A stretch of DNA of 64,000 nucleotides, from assembly GCF_011694815.1 (NCBI RefSeq), contig NZ_CP050177.1:5186001-5250000 (forward strand), read 5' to 3'. Each line of letters begins with the position of its first letter. Position 1 is the stretch's first letter. Shown here piece by piece: positions 1-8,146 of the stretch. The DNA is from Streptomyces liangshanensis (GTDB lineage Bacteria; Actinomycetota; Actinomycetes; Streptomycetales; Streptomycetaceae). The notes below the pieces were generated by a model, which had not been told where the DNA came from, did no database searches, and was given only the letters and a program-made list of their open reading frames with translations. Made by a program: the position numbers and the translations under genes.

Positions 1-278
1 TCGCCCGGCACAGCGGGGCGGCCCGGGCGACAGTGACCGGGCGGTACGGGGACGGGCGGCTGGTGCTCGCCGTCGAGGACGACGGGCGGGGCGGGGCGCG
101 GGCGGCGGGCGGGAGCGGGCTGACCGGTCTCGCCGACCGGGTGTCCGTCCTGGACGGCCGGCTGTCCCTGTCGAGCCCGGTCGGCGGCCCCACGGTCCTG
201 CGGGTCGAGATCCCGTGCGACATCCGTGCGGATTCCGTACGGGGATCCGCACCGAAGCCGCCAACCAGGCGCGTTTGA
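1..278 (+). CDS. Sensor histidine kinase, C-terminal fragment
   Basis: The reading frame is open from the left edge of the window (frame starting at base 3), so only the last ~91 residues are present. They carry the end of a HATPase domain: an N-box-like ARHSGAARATV, then VEDDGRGG (G1 box), then GGSGLTGLADRVSVLDGRL, which matches the G2 box of NarL-associated (HisKA_3) kinases. The protein would autophosphorylate and pass phosphate to a response regulator, which should lie to the left, outside the window. The last 25 residues are a short basic tail. The family is clear, but the signal sensed cannot be judged. Confidence 0.82.
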   Translation, partial: ARHSGAARATVTGRYGDGRLVLAVEDDGRGGARAAGGSGLTGLADRVSVLDGRLSLSSPVGGPTVLRVEIPCDIRADSVRGSAPKPPTRRV

Positions 279-451
279 AAGGGCGTTCCGTCGCGCCACC
301 GGTGCAGGGGGCTATCACGGCACGGGAATGTCGGGGAGGATTCTCGCAGCGGTCATCGCGCGTAGACCCGTAAGAGAACCACCCCGTTCAGTGTGAGGAA
401 GCGCCGCGCCACCGCACGGCGTCACGCCCGTTTACGCCCGGAGGTTTTCGC

Positions 452-949
452 ATGCGCAGACGTCTGGCTCTTTCGCTCGCCGCAGCCCTGCTCGCCCTTC
501 CCGCCGCACTGCTGTCAACCAGTCAGGCCGTCGCGGCGCCCGCGGACAAGCCGCAGGTGCTCAGTGGCTGGACGCAGGGAACCGTGAGCAGCTACAACGC
601 GTGGGTCTCCGCCCGCGGGAATCAGGGCGCCTGGTCGGCGTACGGCTTCGACTGGTCCACCGACTACTGCTCCAGCTCGCCGGACAACCCCTTCGGCTTC
701 CCGTTCCAGACGGCCTGTGCCCGCCACGACTTCGGTTACCGCAACTACAAGGCGGCCGGCACGTTCAGCGCGAACAAGGCGCGGCTCGACTCCGCGTTCT
801 ACACCGACCTCAAGCGGGTCTGCTCGACGTACTCCGGCGCCACGAAGGCGTCCTGCGACGCCACGGCGTGGACGTACTACCACGCGGTCGACATCTTCGG
901 CGTGACCCCGGCGGTGGACGGCAACCGGTCGGTCGCCCAGGTCGGCTGA
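452..949 (+). CDS. Secreted prokaryotic phospholipase A2
   Basis: A 165-residue preprotein. Residues 1-28 form a signal peptide (MRRRL, hydrophobic stretch, AVAA cleavage region). The mature part carries CARHDFGYRN at 89-98, the catalytic His92-Asp93 pair of actinobacterial phospholipase A2, with four cysteines (73, 89 and two near 128 and 135) expected to form two disulphides. It would hydrolyse the sn-2 ester of phospholipids outside the cell, using Ca2+. The start is set by GGAGG at 440-444, 7 bases before ATG. The length is normal for the family. It stands alone, ending before a strong terminator. Confidence 0.9.
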   Translation: MRRRLALSLAAALLALPAALLSTSQAVAAPADKPQVLSGWTQGTVSSYNAWVSARGNQGAWSAYGFDWSTDYCSSSPDNPFGFPFQTACARHDFGYRNYKAAGTFSANKARLDSAFYTDLKRVCSTYSGATKASCDATAWTYYHAVDIFGVTPAVDGNRSVAQVG

Positions 950-1017
950 CCCGCCGGTCCCGGCACCCCAGCCCCAGCCCCACCCCGCTGCGGCACCCCG
1001 CACGCCAGGCACACGAA

Positions 1018-1047
1018 GAAGGCCCCTCGCTCTCGCGAGGGGCCTTC
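1018..1047. terminator. Bidirectional hairpin terminator
   Basis: A perfect 13-bp inverted repeat (1018-1030 and 1035-1047) with a TCTC loop. It lies directly 3' of the tRNA-Lys on the minus strand and 3' of the phospholipase gene on the plus strand, so it can end both transcripts. There is no long U tract, as is common in Streptomyces. Confidence 0.8.
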
Positions 1048-1056
1048 TCCTGTCTG

Positions 1057-1130
1057 TGCGCCGTCAGGGACTCGAACCCCGGACCCGCTGATTAAGAGTC
1101 AGCTGCTCTAACCAACTGAGCTAACGGCGC
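1057..1130 (-). tRNA. tRNA-Lys (CUU)
   Basis: The minus strand folds as a 74-nt cloverleaf: 7-bp acceptor GCGCCGT/ACGGCGC, D arm GCTC/GAGC, anticodon stem GCTGA/TCAGC with loop CTCTTAA (anticodon CTT, lysine) and T arm CGGGG TTCGAGT CCCTG. The discriminator base is A and CCA is not encoded. An identical copy lies at 26414-26487, and 88 bp including flanks match exactly (1051-1138 and 26408-26495). Confidence 0.96.
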
Positions 1131-1228
1131 CTGCTGACTCGAAAATAATACCCGGTGCTCGGGGGTGCTCCGGACCACGGCCTTCCCCGCCCCGGGGAGG
1201 AAGGGGGGAGGCCGTGGCCCGGGTCCTG

Positions 1229-2326
1229 TCAGCCCCTGGGCGGGGCGGTCCTGAGAAGGCCCTCGAAGGCGGCCTTCACCTGGCGGGCCTGGTTGTCGGC
1301 GCCCGCCGCGTTGGGGTGGACGAACGTGCACGCCTCACCGTTGCCGGGGATCTGCTCGCAGAACTCGGCCGGGGGGTCCGTCTGGTCCCCGTCGCCGGTC
1401 AGGTCGTCCTTCACCCCGTACATCCAGCGCTCCGCGGCCGGCTCGCACAGGCCGTGCGCGGCACTGGAGGCGTAGGTGTCCACATACGTGGCGCCATGGT
1501 CGGCGGCGTGGGCGCCGATCCGGTCGTTGAGCTCCCGCTCCACACCGTCCAGCCAGGGCATGTCCCCCCTGGCCACCGTGCCGAGCTGGCGCCAGACGCC
1601 CCACGTGCAGCCGCTGTTGTGGGGGATGATCGCCGGATACCCGACGACCAGGACCCGGGCCTCCGGCGCGCGCTCGCCGATGGCGGTCATCATGGCGTCG
1701 TACTCCCGGTCGAGCTGGGCGAACCTGTCCTCCAGCCACTCCCGGCCGTCGCCCTCCGTGAAGTACTTCGTGCAGGGTGTCCCGAAGCCGAGCGTGGCGA
1801 GGCCGCGCTCCAGGCACTGGGTGACGATCGAGCCGAACCCGAGGGTGTTGCCGCCGATGCCGACCGTCACGTAGTCCGTGTCCGGCCCGAGCGCGTCCAG
1901 CTGCGGCGGCTTCGCGGGCCAGCCGCCCTCGGGGGGCAGGGACGGCGGACCGAGGATCTTGTCGGACGGCTGGGGGCCCAGGATCCCGTCCTGCACCTCC
2001 GCCGCACCGCACGTGACGTCCGTGAGGTCGAGGGCCAGCTCGGCGGCGACCTGGCGGGGCCAGCTGCGCGCGGACCGGCCGCACCCGTCGCTGTCGTCCC
2101 ACGGGCGCACCCAGACGTTGGCACTGTACGAGTCACCCAGCGCCACGTAACGCGGCGGCGCCTCGGCCCGTGCCACCGCCCCGGCTCTCGCCCGGCCGTC
2201 GGTGGCCTGCGCCCCGGAGGTCGAGCCGAGGACGGAGAGGGAGACGGCGAGCGCGGCGGCCGCGGCGAGCGGCACGCGCAGGCGGACCGGCACACGCAGG
2301 CGGACAGGCATGCGGAATCTGGACAA
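1229..2326 (-). CDS. Secreted SGNH/GDSL-type lipase or esterase
   Basis: A secreted hydrolase of the SGNH fold, related to Streptomyces lipases and esterases. Block I is YVALGDSYS (nucleophile Ser), the Asn block is GIGGNTLGFG, and the C-terminal block V holds FVHPN with the catalytic His. Several cysteines suggest disulphides. An Arg-rich n-region and hydrophobic core of about 35 residues make the signal peptide. TTG at 2326 is preferred because GAAGGG lies 7 bases upstream; ATG at 2311 is the alternative. The substrate is not predictable; acyl-ester or phospholipid hydrolysis is likely. Monocistronic, on the strand opposite to the phospholipase. Confidence 0.85.
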   Translation of the reverse strand: MSRFRMPVRLRVPVRLRVPLAAAAALAVSLSVLGSTSGAQATDGRARAGAVARAEAPPRYVALGDSYSANVWVRPWDDSDGCGRSARSWPRQVAAELALDLTDVTCGAAEVQDGILGPQPSDKILGPPSLPPEGGWPAKPPQLDALGPDTDYVTVGIGGNTLGFGSIVTQCLERGLATLGFGTPCTKYFTEGDGREWLEDRFAQLDREYDAMMTAIGERAPEARVLVVGYPAIIPHNSGCTWGVWRQLGTVARGDMPWLDGVERELNDRIGAHAADHGATYVDTYASSAAHGLCEPAAERWMYGVKDDLTGDGDQTDPPAEFCEQIPGNGEACTFVHPNAAGADNQARQVKAAFEGLLRTAPPRG

Positions 2327-2485
2327 TCGATCGCCCTTCGTGACTGCGCCGCGGGCACATCCCGGCGGCACATCACCAAGCGTAGTTACAGGGCGACTCC
2401 GCGTGAATGGCCGCGAGCGAGGTTGGCGAAGGGTCGCCAGATCCGTTTGATCCCAGGATTCAGAGCGTCAGCGGCACGGTCGTGA

Positions 2486-3244
2486 TCAGAGCGTCAGCGA
2501 CAAGGCCATCGGCGCCGCCCCGCGGTTCAGCCTCGCCGCCGCCGACCTCAGCCGGTGCGCGTCCTCGACCGGCAGCGACAGCGCGAGGCAGCCCACCGCC
2601 GAGCCGGCCGTCAGCGGCACCGCCGCGCACACCGTCCCCACGGCGTACTCCTGGAGGTCCAGCACCGGCACCGTCGGCGGCTGGCCCTCCAGCCGCGAGA
2701 GCAGCAGCCGCTCGCTGGTGATCGTGCGGGACGTGAAGCGGGCCACCTTGTGGCGCGCCAGGTGGTCCCGGCGCCCGTTCTGGTCCAGCTGCGTCAGCAG
2801 GCACTTCCCTATGGCGCTCGCGTGCGCGGTGGACCGGAAGTCCACCCACTCGTTCACCGCCGGGGTGCCGGGGCCGTCCGCGATCTGCGTGACCTTGATC
2901 TCGCCGTCGATGTACCGGCTCATGTAGACCGCCGCGCCGACGGAGTCGCGCAGCGCGGTCAGGGAGTCCTGGAGCTTGGTCTCCAGCGCCTCCTTGCGGG
3001 CGGCGCCGGACCCGAGCAGGACGAGCGAGTCGCCGATCGCGTACGCGCCGTCGGCGACCTGCTCGACGTACCCCTCGCGCCGCAGCATCGAGAGCATCGG
3101 CGCCAGATGGCCGGTGGGCAGGCCCGTCTCGCGGGCGATCTGGGCGTCCGTCACCCCGCCGGCGTACTTGGACACCGTCTCCAGGACGCGCAGGACGTAG
3201 TGCACCGAGTGGAACGGCGCGGTCGGCTCCGGCTTCAGCGCCAC
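2486..3244 (-). CDS. IclR-family transcriptional regulator
   Basis: 252 residues. An N-terminal winged helix (about 10-70, with TDAQIARETGLPTGHLAPML as recognition region) is followed by the IclR ligand-binding domain (about 80-245), with the typical HASAIGKCLL segment. Such proteins sense small organic acids and control adjacent catabolic genes. It sits downstream of, and in the same direction as, the amidase and 2-hydroxyacid dehydrogenase genes, with a 308-base gap containing a palindrome. It is the natural candidate to regulate that cluster and the divergent racemase-fold gene; this is inference from position. Confidence 0.9.
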   Translation of the reverse strand: MALKPEPTAPFHSVHYVLRVLETVSKYAGGVTDAQIARETGLPTGHLAPMLSMLRREGYVEQVADGAYAIGDSLVLLGSGAARKEALETKLQDSLTALRDSVGAAVYMSRYIDGEIKVTQIADGPGTPAVNEWVDFRSTAHASAIGKCLLTQLDQNGRRDHLARHKVARFTSRTITSERLLLSRLEGQPPTVPVLDLQEYAVGTVCAAVPLTAGSAVGCLALSLPVEDAHRLRSAAARLNRGAAPMALSLTL

Positions 3245-3397
3245 GGCTCCCCCTTGCAGGTTGTCAGCGGGTTGACAGCAGGTAGTGACCGCAGGATTAC
3301 GGACCCACGATAACCGCCAAGGAGCCCGTGCGGGGCGGCTGTCGAGGAGAAGAACGGAGCGGCCCCGCGCCGTACGCAGCGGCGCGCGACCTTGGCA

Positions 3398-3412
3398 TAT
3401 GACAGTGTCATA
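3398..3412. promoter_or_regulatory. 7-bp palindrome, possible operator upstream of the IclR gene
   Basis: TATGACA-G-TGTCATA is a perfect inverted repeat with a one-base centre, about 154 bases upstream of the IclR start. The gap 3245-3552 between the IclR and amidase genes holds no convincing ORF; apart from this site nothing else stands out. IclR proteins often bind palindromes of this size, so autoregulation is possible. Confidence 0.45.
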
Positions 3413-3552
3413 GCTGGTAAGCGGAGTGAGAGGTCAGAGCCCCGGACGCGCGGCCCGGGGACCGTCGGCCGGTCCGGGGAGCGGCGGAACATTTCTCGGC
3501 GCCACCGCCGGGCGGACCCCTCCGCAAGGCTTCACCGTACGCTCACGGCCGC

Positions 3553-5007
3553 TCAGTAGGAGTCGGAAGGCGCCGGAATCCGCGCCGCGCCGGACACGTA
3601 CAGCGCGTGCGCCGCGCGCAGCACCACCTCGTCCGCGTGGCGCGCCCCGACCAGCTGGAGCCCGATCGGCAGCCCCTTCCCGTCGACCCCGCAGGGCACG
3701 GTCGCGGCCGGCTGCTGGGTGAGGTTGAAGGGGTACGTGAACGGCGTCCACGCCGTCCACCGCCGCTGCCCCGACCCGGCGGGCGTCTCCCGGCCCGCCT
3801 CGAACGCGGTGATCGGCAGGGTCGGCGTGACCAGCAGGTCGTACGACGTGTGGAAGAGCCCCAGCCGGCGGCCGAGTTCGGCCCGTACCTCCGTCGCCGC
3901 CACGTACTCGCGCGCGCCGGTCCGCGCGCCGGCCGCCGCCATCTCCCGCAGCCCCGGGTCGACCAGCGCCAGCTGCTTGCGGCTGAGCGGCTGGAGCAGC
4001 CGCGCGGCCCCGGCGGCCCACAGCGTGTGGAAGGCCGCCAGCGGATCGGTGAGGTCGGGGTCCGCCTCCTCCACGTACGCGCCCAACTCGGCCAGCCGGC
4101 CCACCGCGCGCCGTACCGCCGCCGCCACCTCGGGGTGCACCGCCACCTGGCCGCCCAGCGACGGCGAGTACGCGATCCGCAGCCCCCGTACCCCCCGGCT
4201 CCCGTCGCCGTCCCGCGTCAGCGGGCCGGACACCCCGGCGGCAGGCGGGAGATGGGACCAGTCGCGCGGGTCGGGCCCGCCGATCACGTCCAGCAGGAGC
4301 GCCGCGTCGGCCGCGTCCCGCGCCAGCGGTCCCGCGTGCCCGAGCGTGCCGAACGGGCTGACCGGGTACTGCGGCACCCGCCCGTACGTCGGCTTGAACC
4401 CGAAGACCCCGCAGAAGGAGGCCGGGATACGGACCGAACCCCCGCCGTCCGTACCGATGGAGAGCGGCGCCGCGCCGAGGGCGACGGCCGCCGCGCTGCC
4501 GCCGCTGGACCCGCCGGGCGTACGGGACAGGTCGTACGGGTTGCGCGTCACCCCGGTCAGCGGCGAGTCCGTGACGCCCTTCCAGCCGAACTCCGGGGTG
4601 GTCGTCTTCCCCACCAGCACCGCGCCGTGCTCCCGCAGCCGCGCGACCGCCGGAGCGTCCTGGTCCCAGAGGTTCGCCGGGCCCTCACCCTCGGTCCGTA
4701 CGGTCCGCGACCCGCGCAGGGTGGGCAGGCCGCGCTGCCGGAACGTGTCCTTCACCGAGACCGGCACGCCGTCCAGCAGCCCCTGGGGGCGCTTGCGGTG
4801 CCACCGCTCGGCCGACGCCTCCGCCTGCGTGAGCGCCTCGTCCGCGTTCAGCCGTACGAACGCGTTGACCAGCGGTTGTACGGTCTCGATCCGGTCCAGG
4901 ACGGCCACGGTGACGTCGAAGGGCGAGAAGTCGCCCTTCGCGTACCCGGCCAGGAGCTGTCGTGCCGTCAGATCGGTCAGGAACGCGGAGGCCGCGGGCT
5001 CAGTCAT
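3553..5007 (-). CDS. Amidase signature family hydrolase
   Basis: 484 residues from ATG 5007. It has the Ser-cisSer-Lys triad of the amidase signature family: Lys in SVKDTF near residue 85, cis-Ser in PGGSSGGSAAA near 167, and nucleophile Ser in GTDGGGSVRIPA near 190. It would hydrolyse a carboxamide to acid and ammonia in the cytosol; the substrate is unknown. The start overlaps the stop of the upstream dehydrogenase by 8 bases (ATGACTGA) and lacks its own Shine-Dalgarno, so translation is probably coupled. A longer in-frame start at 5097 is rejected for that reason. Confidence 0.9.
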   Translation of the reverse strand: MTEPAASAFLTDLTARQLLAGYAKGDFSPFDVTVAVLDRIETVQPLVNAFVRLNADEALTQAEASAERWHRKRPQGLLDGVPVSVKDTFRQRGLPTLRGSRTVRTEGEGPANLWDQDAPAVARLREHGAVLVGKTTTPEFGWKGVTDSPLTGVTRNPYDLSRTPGGSSGGSAAAVALGAAPLSIGTDGGGSVRIPASFCGVFGFKPTYGRVPQYPVSPFGTLGHAGPLARDAADAALLLDVIGGPDPRDWSHLPPAAGVSGPLTRDGDGSRGVRGLRIAYSPSLGGQVAVHPEVAAAVRRAVGRLAELGAYVEEADPDLTDPLAAFHTLWAAGAARLLQPLSRKQLALVDPGLREMAAAGARTGAREYVAATEVRAELGRRLGLFHTSYDLLVTPTLPITAFEAGRETPAGSGQRRWTAWTPFTYPFNLTQQPAATVPCGVDGKGLPIGLQLVGARHADEVVLRAAHALYVSGAARIPAPSDSY

Positions 5008-5959
5008 GCAGGGGGACGTACCCACGTTTCTTGTCGACCACGTTACGGAGGGGCCTTCCGGCCGCCCACAGTTCGTACAGATCGACGAACTGCTCACCCA
5101 GCCGGTCGAGCCGGCCGACGGTGTCCCCGCTCATGTGCGGGGACACGATCAGGCCCGGCACGTCCCACAGCGGGCTGTCCGGCCCCAGCGGCTCCCGGTC
5201 GAAGACGTCGAGGGCGGCGCCGGCGATCCAGCGCTTGGACACGGCGGCGACGAGGTCGCTCCCGACGACCAGCTCCCCGCGCCCGACGTTGATGAAGCGC
5301 GCCGACGGCTGCATCAGCCCGAAGGCGCCGGCGTCGAACATGCCCCGGGTCGACTCCGTCAGCGGGGCCGCGCAGATCACCCAGTCCGCCCGGGTGAGCA
5401 GCCGCCGCAGCTGCTCGGGGCCGTGGACGCCGGGGCGCGCCCGGCTGCCGGTGACGGCGACCGTCACGCCGAGCGCGCGCAGGGTGGTCGCGACGGCCCG
5501 GCCGACCGGCCCCGCGCCGACGACGGCGGCCTTGCTGCCCGCGACCCGTAACCCCTCGCGGTGGCGCCACTGCCGCCGTCCTTGCAGCTCCAGCGTCCGC
5601 GGCAGGTCCTTGGCCATGGCGAGGACGAGGGCCGCCACGTACTCGGCGACGGGTTCCTCGAAGATGCCGCGCGCGTTGGTGACGACGGTGCCGGAGGCGA
5701 CCAGCTCGGGGCAGAGCACCCGGTCGACCCCGGTGCTCGCGGTGTGCACCCAGCGGGGCCGCGGGCCCGCGCCGGGCCAGGCCGCGCGGACCGCGTCGGA
5801 GGTGGGGTCCCAGACCAGCAGCACGTCCGCGGTGGGCAGCCGGGCGGCGAGCCCGGGCCCGTCGGTGTGCAGGACCGTCGCCCGCCCGGTCAGCCTGCCG
5901 AGGCGCGGGCCGGGTTCCTGGCCCGGCGCGTCCAGGACGAGCAGGGTCGGTACGGCCAT
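5000..5959 (-). CDS. D-2-hydroxyacid dehydrogenase (NAD(P)-dependent)
   Basis: 319 residues from ATG 5959, with AAGGG about 9 bases upstream. The Rossmann motif VGAGPVGRAVA (GxGxxG) lies near residue 145. Later come FINVGRGELV and LDVFDREPL, which hold the Arg and Glu of the active site, and a histidine in VSPHMSG, completing the Arg-Glu-His set of the D-isomer-specific 2-hydroxyacid dehydrogenases. It interconverts 2-keto and 2-hydroxy acids. It is first in the operon with the amidase and divergent from the racemase-fold gene across 189 bases that must hold both promoters. Confidence 0.9.
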   Translation of the reverse strand: MAVPTLLVLDAPGQEPGPRLGRLTGRATVLHTDGPGLAARLPTADVLLVWDPTSDAVRAAWPGAGPRPRWVHTASTGVDRVLCPELVASGTVVTNARGIFEEPVAEYVAALVLAMAKDLPRTLELQGRRQWRHREGLRVAGSKAAVVGAGPVGRAVATTLRALGVTVAVTGSRARPGVHGPEQLRRLLTRADWVICAAPLTESTRGMFDAGAFGLMQPSARFINVGRGELVVGSDLVAAVSKRWIAGAALDVFDREPLGPDSPLWDVPGLIVSPHMSGDTVGRLDRLGEQFVDLYELWAAGRPLRNVVDKKRGYVPLHD

Positions 5960-6148
5960 GAGGGGGAGCCCTTCCACCGGCGTCCGGGAGGTGCGGATCG
6001 ACCACGCTCGCACCTCGCCAGGAGGTCGTCAACAGCGCACCGGGGCGTGGGGAGTACCGGCCTCGGGAGGGGGTACTCGTCATCGATCTCATGGAGGAGC
6101 CGGTGAAAAAGTAGGACAATTGGTCGTGACGACACAGGAAGGCTGGAC

Positions 6149-6844
6149 ATGACAACCGTTGGACTTCTCTGTCCCGGACATGCCGCCGAGGACGACTTCC
6201 CGCGCATCGAGATGCTGCTCGGCACCGACGTCAGGCTGCCCCTGGTGCACGCGGACATGGGCGAGCCGGACCGGCTGGCCGAGGGCGTGGCCGAGCTGAG
6301 GCTCGCGGGCGCGGAGTGTGTCGTCTGGGCGTCCGCCAGCGGCAGTTTCATGTACGGGTGGGACGGGGCGCACGAGCACACGCGCGCGCTGGCCGTGGCG
6401 GCGGGACTGCCGGCGTCGAGCACGTCGTTCGCCTTCGCCCACGCGGTACGGGCCCTGGGGGTCGGCCGGGTCGCCGTCGCGGCGGGCTATCCCCGGGACG
6501 TCACCGACCGGTTCGTCGCGTTCCTGAAGGCGGCGGGGACCGAGGTCGTGTCGGACGGGGCGGGTGGGCCGGACCTTGCCGGCGGCCCGGCGGGCGACGG
6601 CGGCGAGGCGGACTCGCGCGAGGAGGTGATGGAGCTGGCCCGGGCGGCGGATCACCCCGACGCGCAGGCGGTGCTCCTCCCGGACACGGCCCTGCACACG
6701 GTGGCGTACCTGCCGGAGCTGGAGGAGAGCCTCGGGAAGCCGGTGCTCACCGCGAACCAGGTGACCGTCTGGGAAGGGTTGCGGCTGACGGAGCGCCGGG
6801 CGCGCGGGCGGGGTCTGGGCGCGCTGTTCGCGGGCCCGGAGTGA
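6149..6844 (+). CDS. Asp/Glu racemase / maleate isomerase-like protein lacking the catalytic cysteines
   Basis: 231 residues, start set by AGGAAGG 6 bases upstream. It resembles the maleate cis-trans isomerase / arylmalonate decarboxylase branch of the Asp/Glu racemase fold: N-terminal VGLLCPGHAAEDDFPR, middle CVVWASASGSFMYG, C-terminal VLLPDTALHT and ITVWE-like VTVWEGL. In active members the middle and C-terminal motifs each carry a cysteine (C-T-S-G-S and S-C-T-type); here those positions are Ser and Asp. It may be a hydrolase or lyase with altered chemistry, or a non-catalytic member. Divergent from the dehydrogenase/amidase operon and probably part of the same pathway. Confidence 0.75.
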   Translation: MTTVGLLCPGHAAEDDFPRIEMLLGTDVRLPLVHADMGEPDRLAEGVAELRLAGAECVVWASASGSFMYGWDGAHEHTRALAVAAGLPASSTSFAFAHAVRALGVGRVAVAAGYPRDVTDRFVAFLKAAGTEVVSDGAGGPDLAGGPAGDGGEADSREEVMELARAADHPDAQAVLLPDTALHTVAYLPELEESLGKPVLTANQVTVWEGLRLTERRARGRGLGALFAGPE

Positions 6845-6921
6845 GCGGGCGGGAATAAAACGGCGGGGCCCTCCTGTTGTGTCGTGATCCGAGGATCTAC
6901 TGGCGCAGGAGGGTTTTTCCG

Positions 6922-8070
6922 GTGGTTGACGCGAGCCGAGACACGACGGACACCGGGGCGGGCACGTCCGCGGCCACCGGCACGGGAGCGGACGCCGAGG
7001 CGGCCACGGACACGATCCGTGGGGTGGTGCGGGGGACCGCCCCCGTGCCCCTGTCCGTCCTGGACCTGGTCACGGTCGGCAAGGGCTCGACCGCCACGAA
7101 CTCCCTGCGCACCAGCGTCGCGCTGGCGAAGCTCGCCGAGCGCCGCGGCTTCCACCGGCACTGGGTCGCCGAGCACCACTCGATGCCGGGCGTCGCCTCG
7201 TCCTCCCCGGCCGTGATCCTGGCCCACCTCGCCGCCCACACCGAGCGCGTCCGGCTCGGCTCCGGCGGGGTGATGCTCCCCAACCACGCCCCGCTGGTCA
7301 TCGCCGAGCAGTTCGGGACGCTGGAGGCGCTCGCCCCCGGCCGTATCGACCTGGGCCTGGGCCGCGCGCCCGGCACCGACGGCGCGACCGCCGCGGCCCT
7401 GCGCCGTACCGAACGCCTCAACGAAGGCGCGGACGACTTCCCCGAGCAGCTCGCCGAGCTGACCCGCTTCCTGGACGACAACTTCCCCGACGGGCACCGC
7501 TACGGCCGGATCCACGCGATCCCCGGCCCGGTCCAGGGCCCGAAGGGCCGCCCGCCGATCTGGCTGCTCGGCTCGTCCGGCTTCAGCGCCCGCCTCGCCG
7601 GCGTGCTGGGCCTCCCCTTCGCCTTCGCCCACCACTTCTCGGCGCAGAACACCATCCCCGCGCTCGACCTCTACCGCGAGTCGTTCCGCCCGTCGGAGGT
7701 GCTGGACGCCCCGTACTCCCTGATCGGCGTGGCGGCCCTCGCGACCGACGAGGAGCAGGAGGCCCGCCGCCAGGTCCTCACCGGCGCGCTGTCCATGCTC
7801 CAGCTGCGCACCGGCCGCCCGGGCCTGATCCCGACGCCGGACGAGGCGGCGGCGTACCGGTTCAGCCCGGTGGAGCGGGAGTTCGTGGACAGCTGGCTCG
7901 TCAACATCGTGCACGGCACGCCGGACGTGGTACGGGCGGGCCTGGACGACCTCCAGAAGCGCACGGGCACCGACGAGTTGATGATCACGGCCCACGCCCA
8001 CAGCCCCGAGACGCGCCTGCGCAGCTACGAACTGATCGCGGACGCCTACGGGTTGCCGACGCTGGACTGA
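6922..8070 (+). CDS. LLM-class (luciferase-like) flavin-dependent oxidoreductase
   Basis: 382 residues from GTG 6922, fixed by AGGAGGG 8 bases upstream; the upstream TTG at 6877 has no such signal. The TIM-barrel bacterial luciferase-like fold shows in [34 protein letters not shown] and [20 protein letters not shown], the pattern of the group-1 subfamily that includes MsnO8. It probably uses reduced FMN and O2 on an unknown substrate. The first ~45 residues are low-complexity Ala/Thr/Asp. It lies 78 bases after the racemase-fold gene, so co-transcription is possible. Confidence 0.88.
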   Translation: MVDASRDTTDTGAGTSAATGTGADAEAATDTIRGVVRGTAPVPLSVLDLVTVGKGSTATNSLRTSVALAKLAERRGFHRHWVAEHHSMPGVASSSPAVILAHLAAHTERVRLGSGGVMLPNHAPLVIAEQFGTLEALAPGRIDLGLGRAPGTDGATAAALRRTERLNEGADDFPEQLAELTRFLDDNFPDGHRYGRIHAIPGPVQGPKGRPPIWLLGSSGFSARLAGVLGLPFAFAHHFSAQNTIPALDLYRESFRPSEVLDAPYSLIGVAALATDEEQEARRQVLTGALSMLQLRTGRPGLIPTPDEAAAYRFSPVEREFVDSWLVNIVHGTPDVVRAGLDDLQKRTGTDELMITAHAHSPETRLRSYELIADAYGLPTLD

Positions 8071-8078
8071 CGCGTCGG

Positions 8079-8118
8079 GCGCGTCCGGTGGGCACGCGTC
8101 CGGTGCACGCCTCCGGTG
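8079..8118. repeat. Short tandem repeat, ~13-bp unit
   Basis: Three head-to-tail copies of a unit like CACGCGTCCGGTG; 8093-8105 and 8106-8118 differ at one base. A fourth partial copy is at 8134-8146. It fills the gap between two convergent genes. Probably replication slippage; no function is visible. Confidence 0.6.
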
Positions 8119-8146
8119 CAAGCGGGGCATCGGGCGCGTCCGGGGC

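Noticed and set aside
3607..5292. Long plus-strand ORFs opposite the amidase and dehydrogenase genes, and similar long ORFs at 29454-33806
   Set aside because: They are antisense shadows caused by high GC, with Arg/Pro-rich translations and no ribosome sites.
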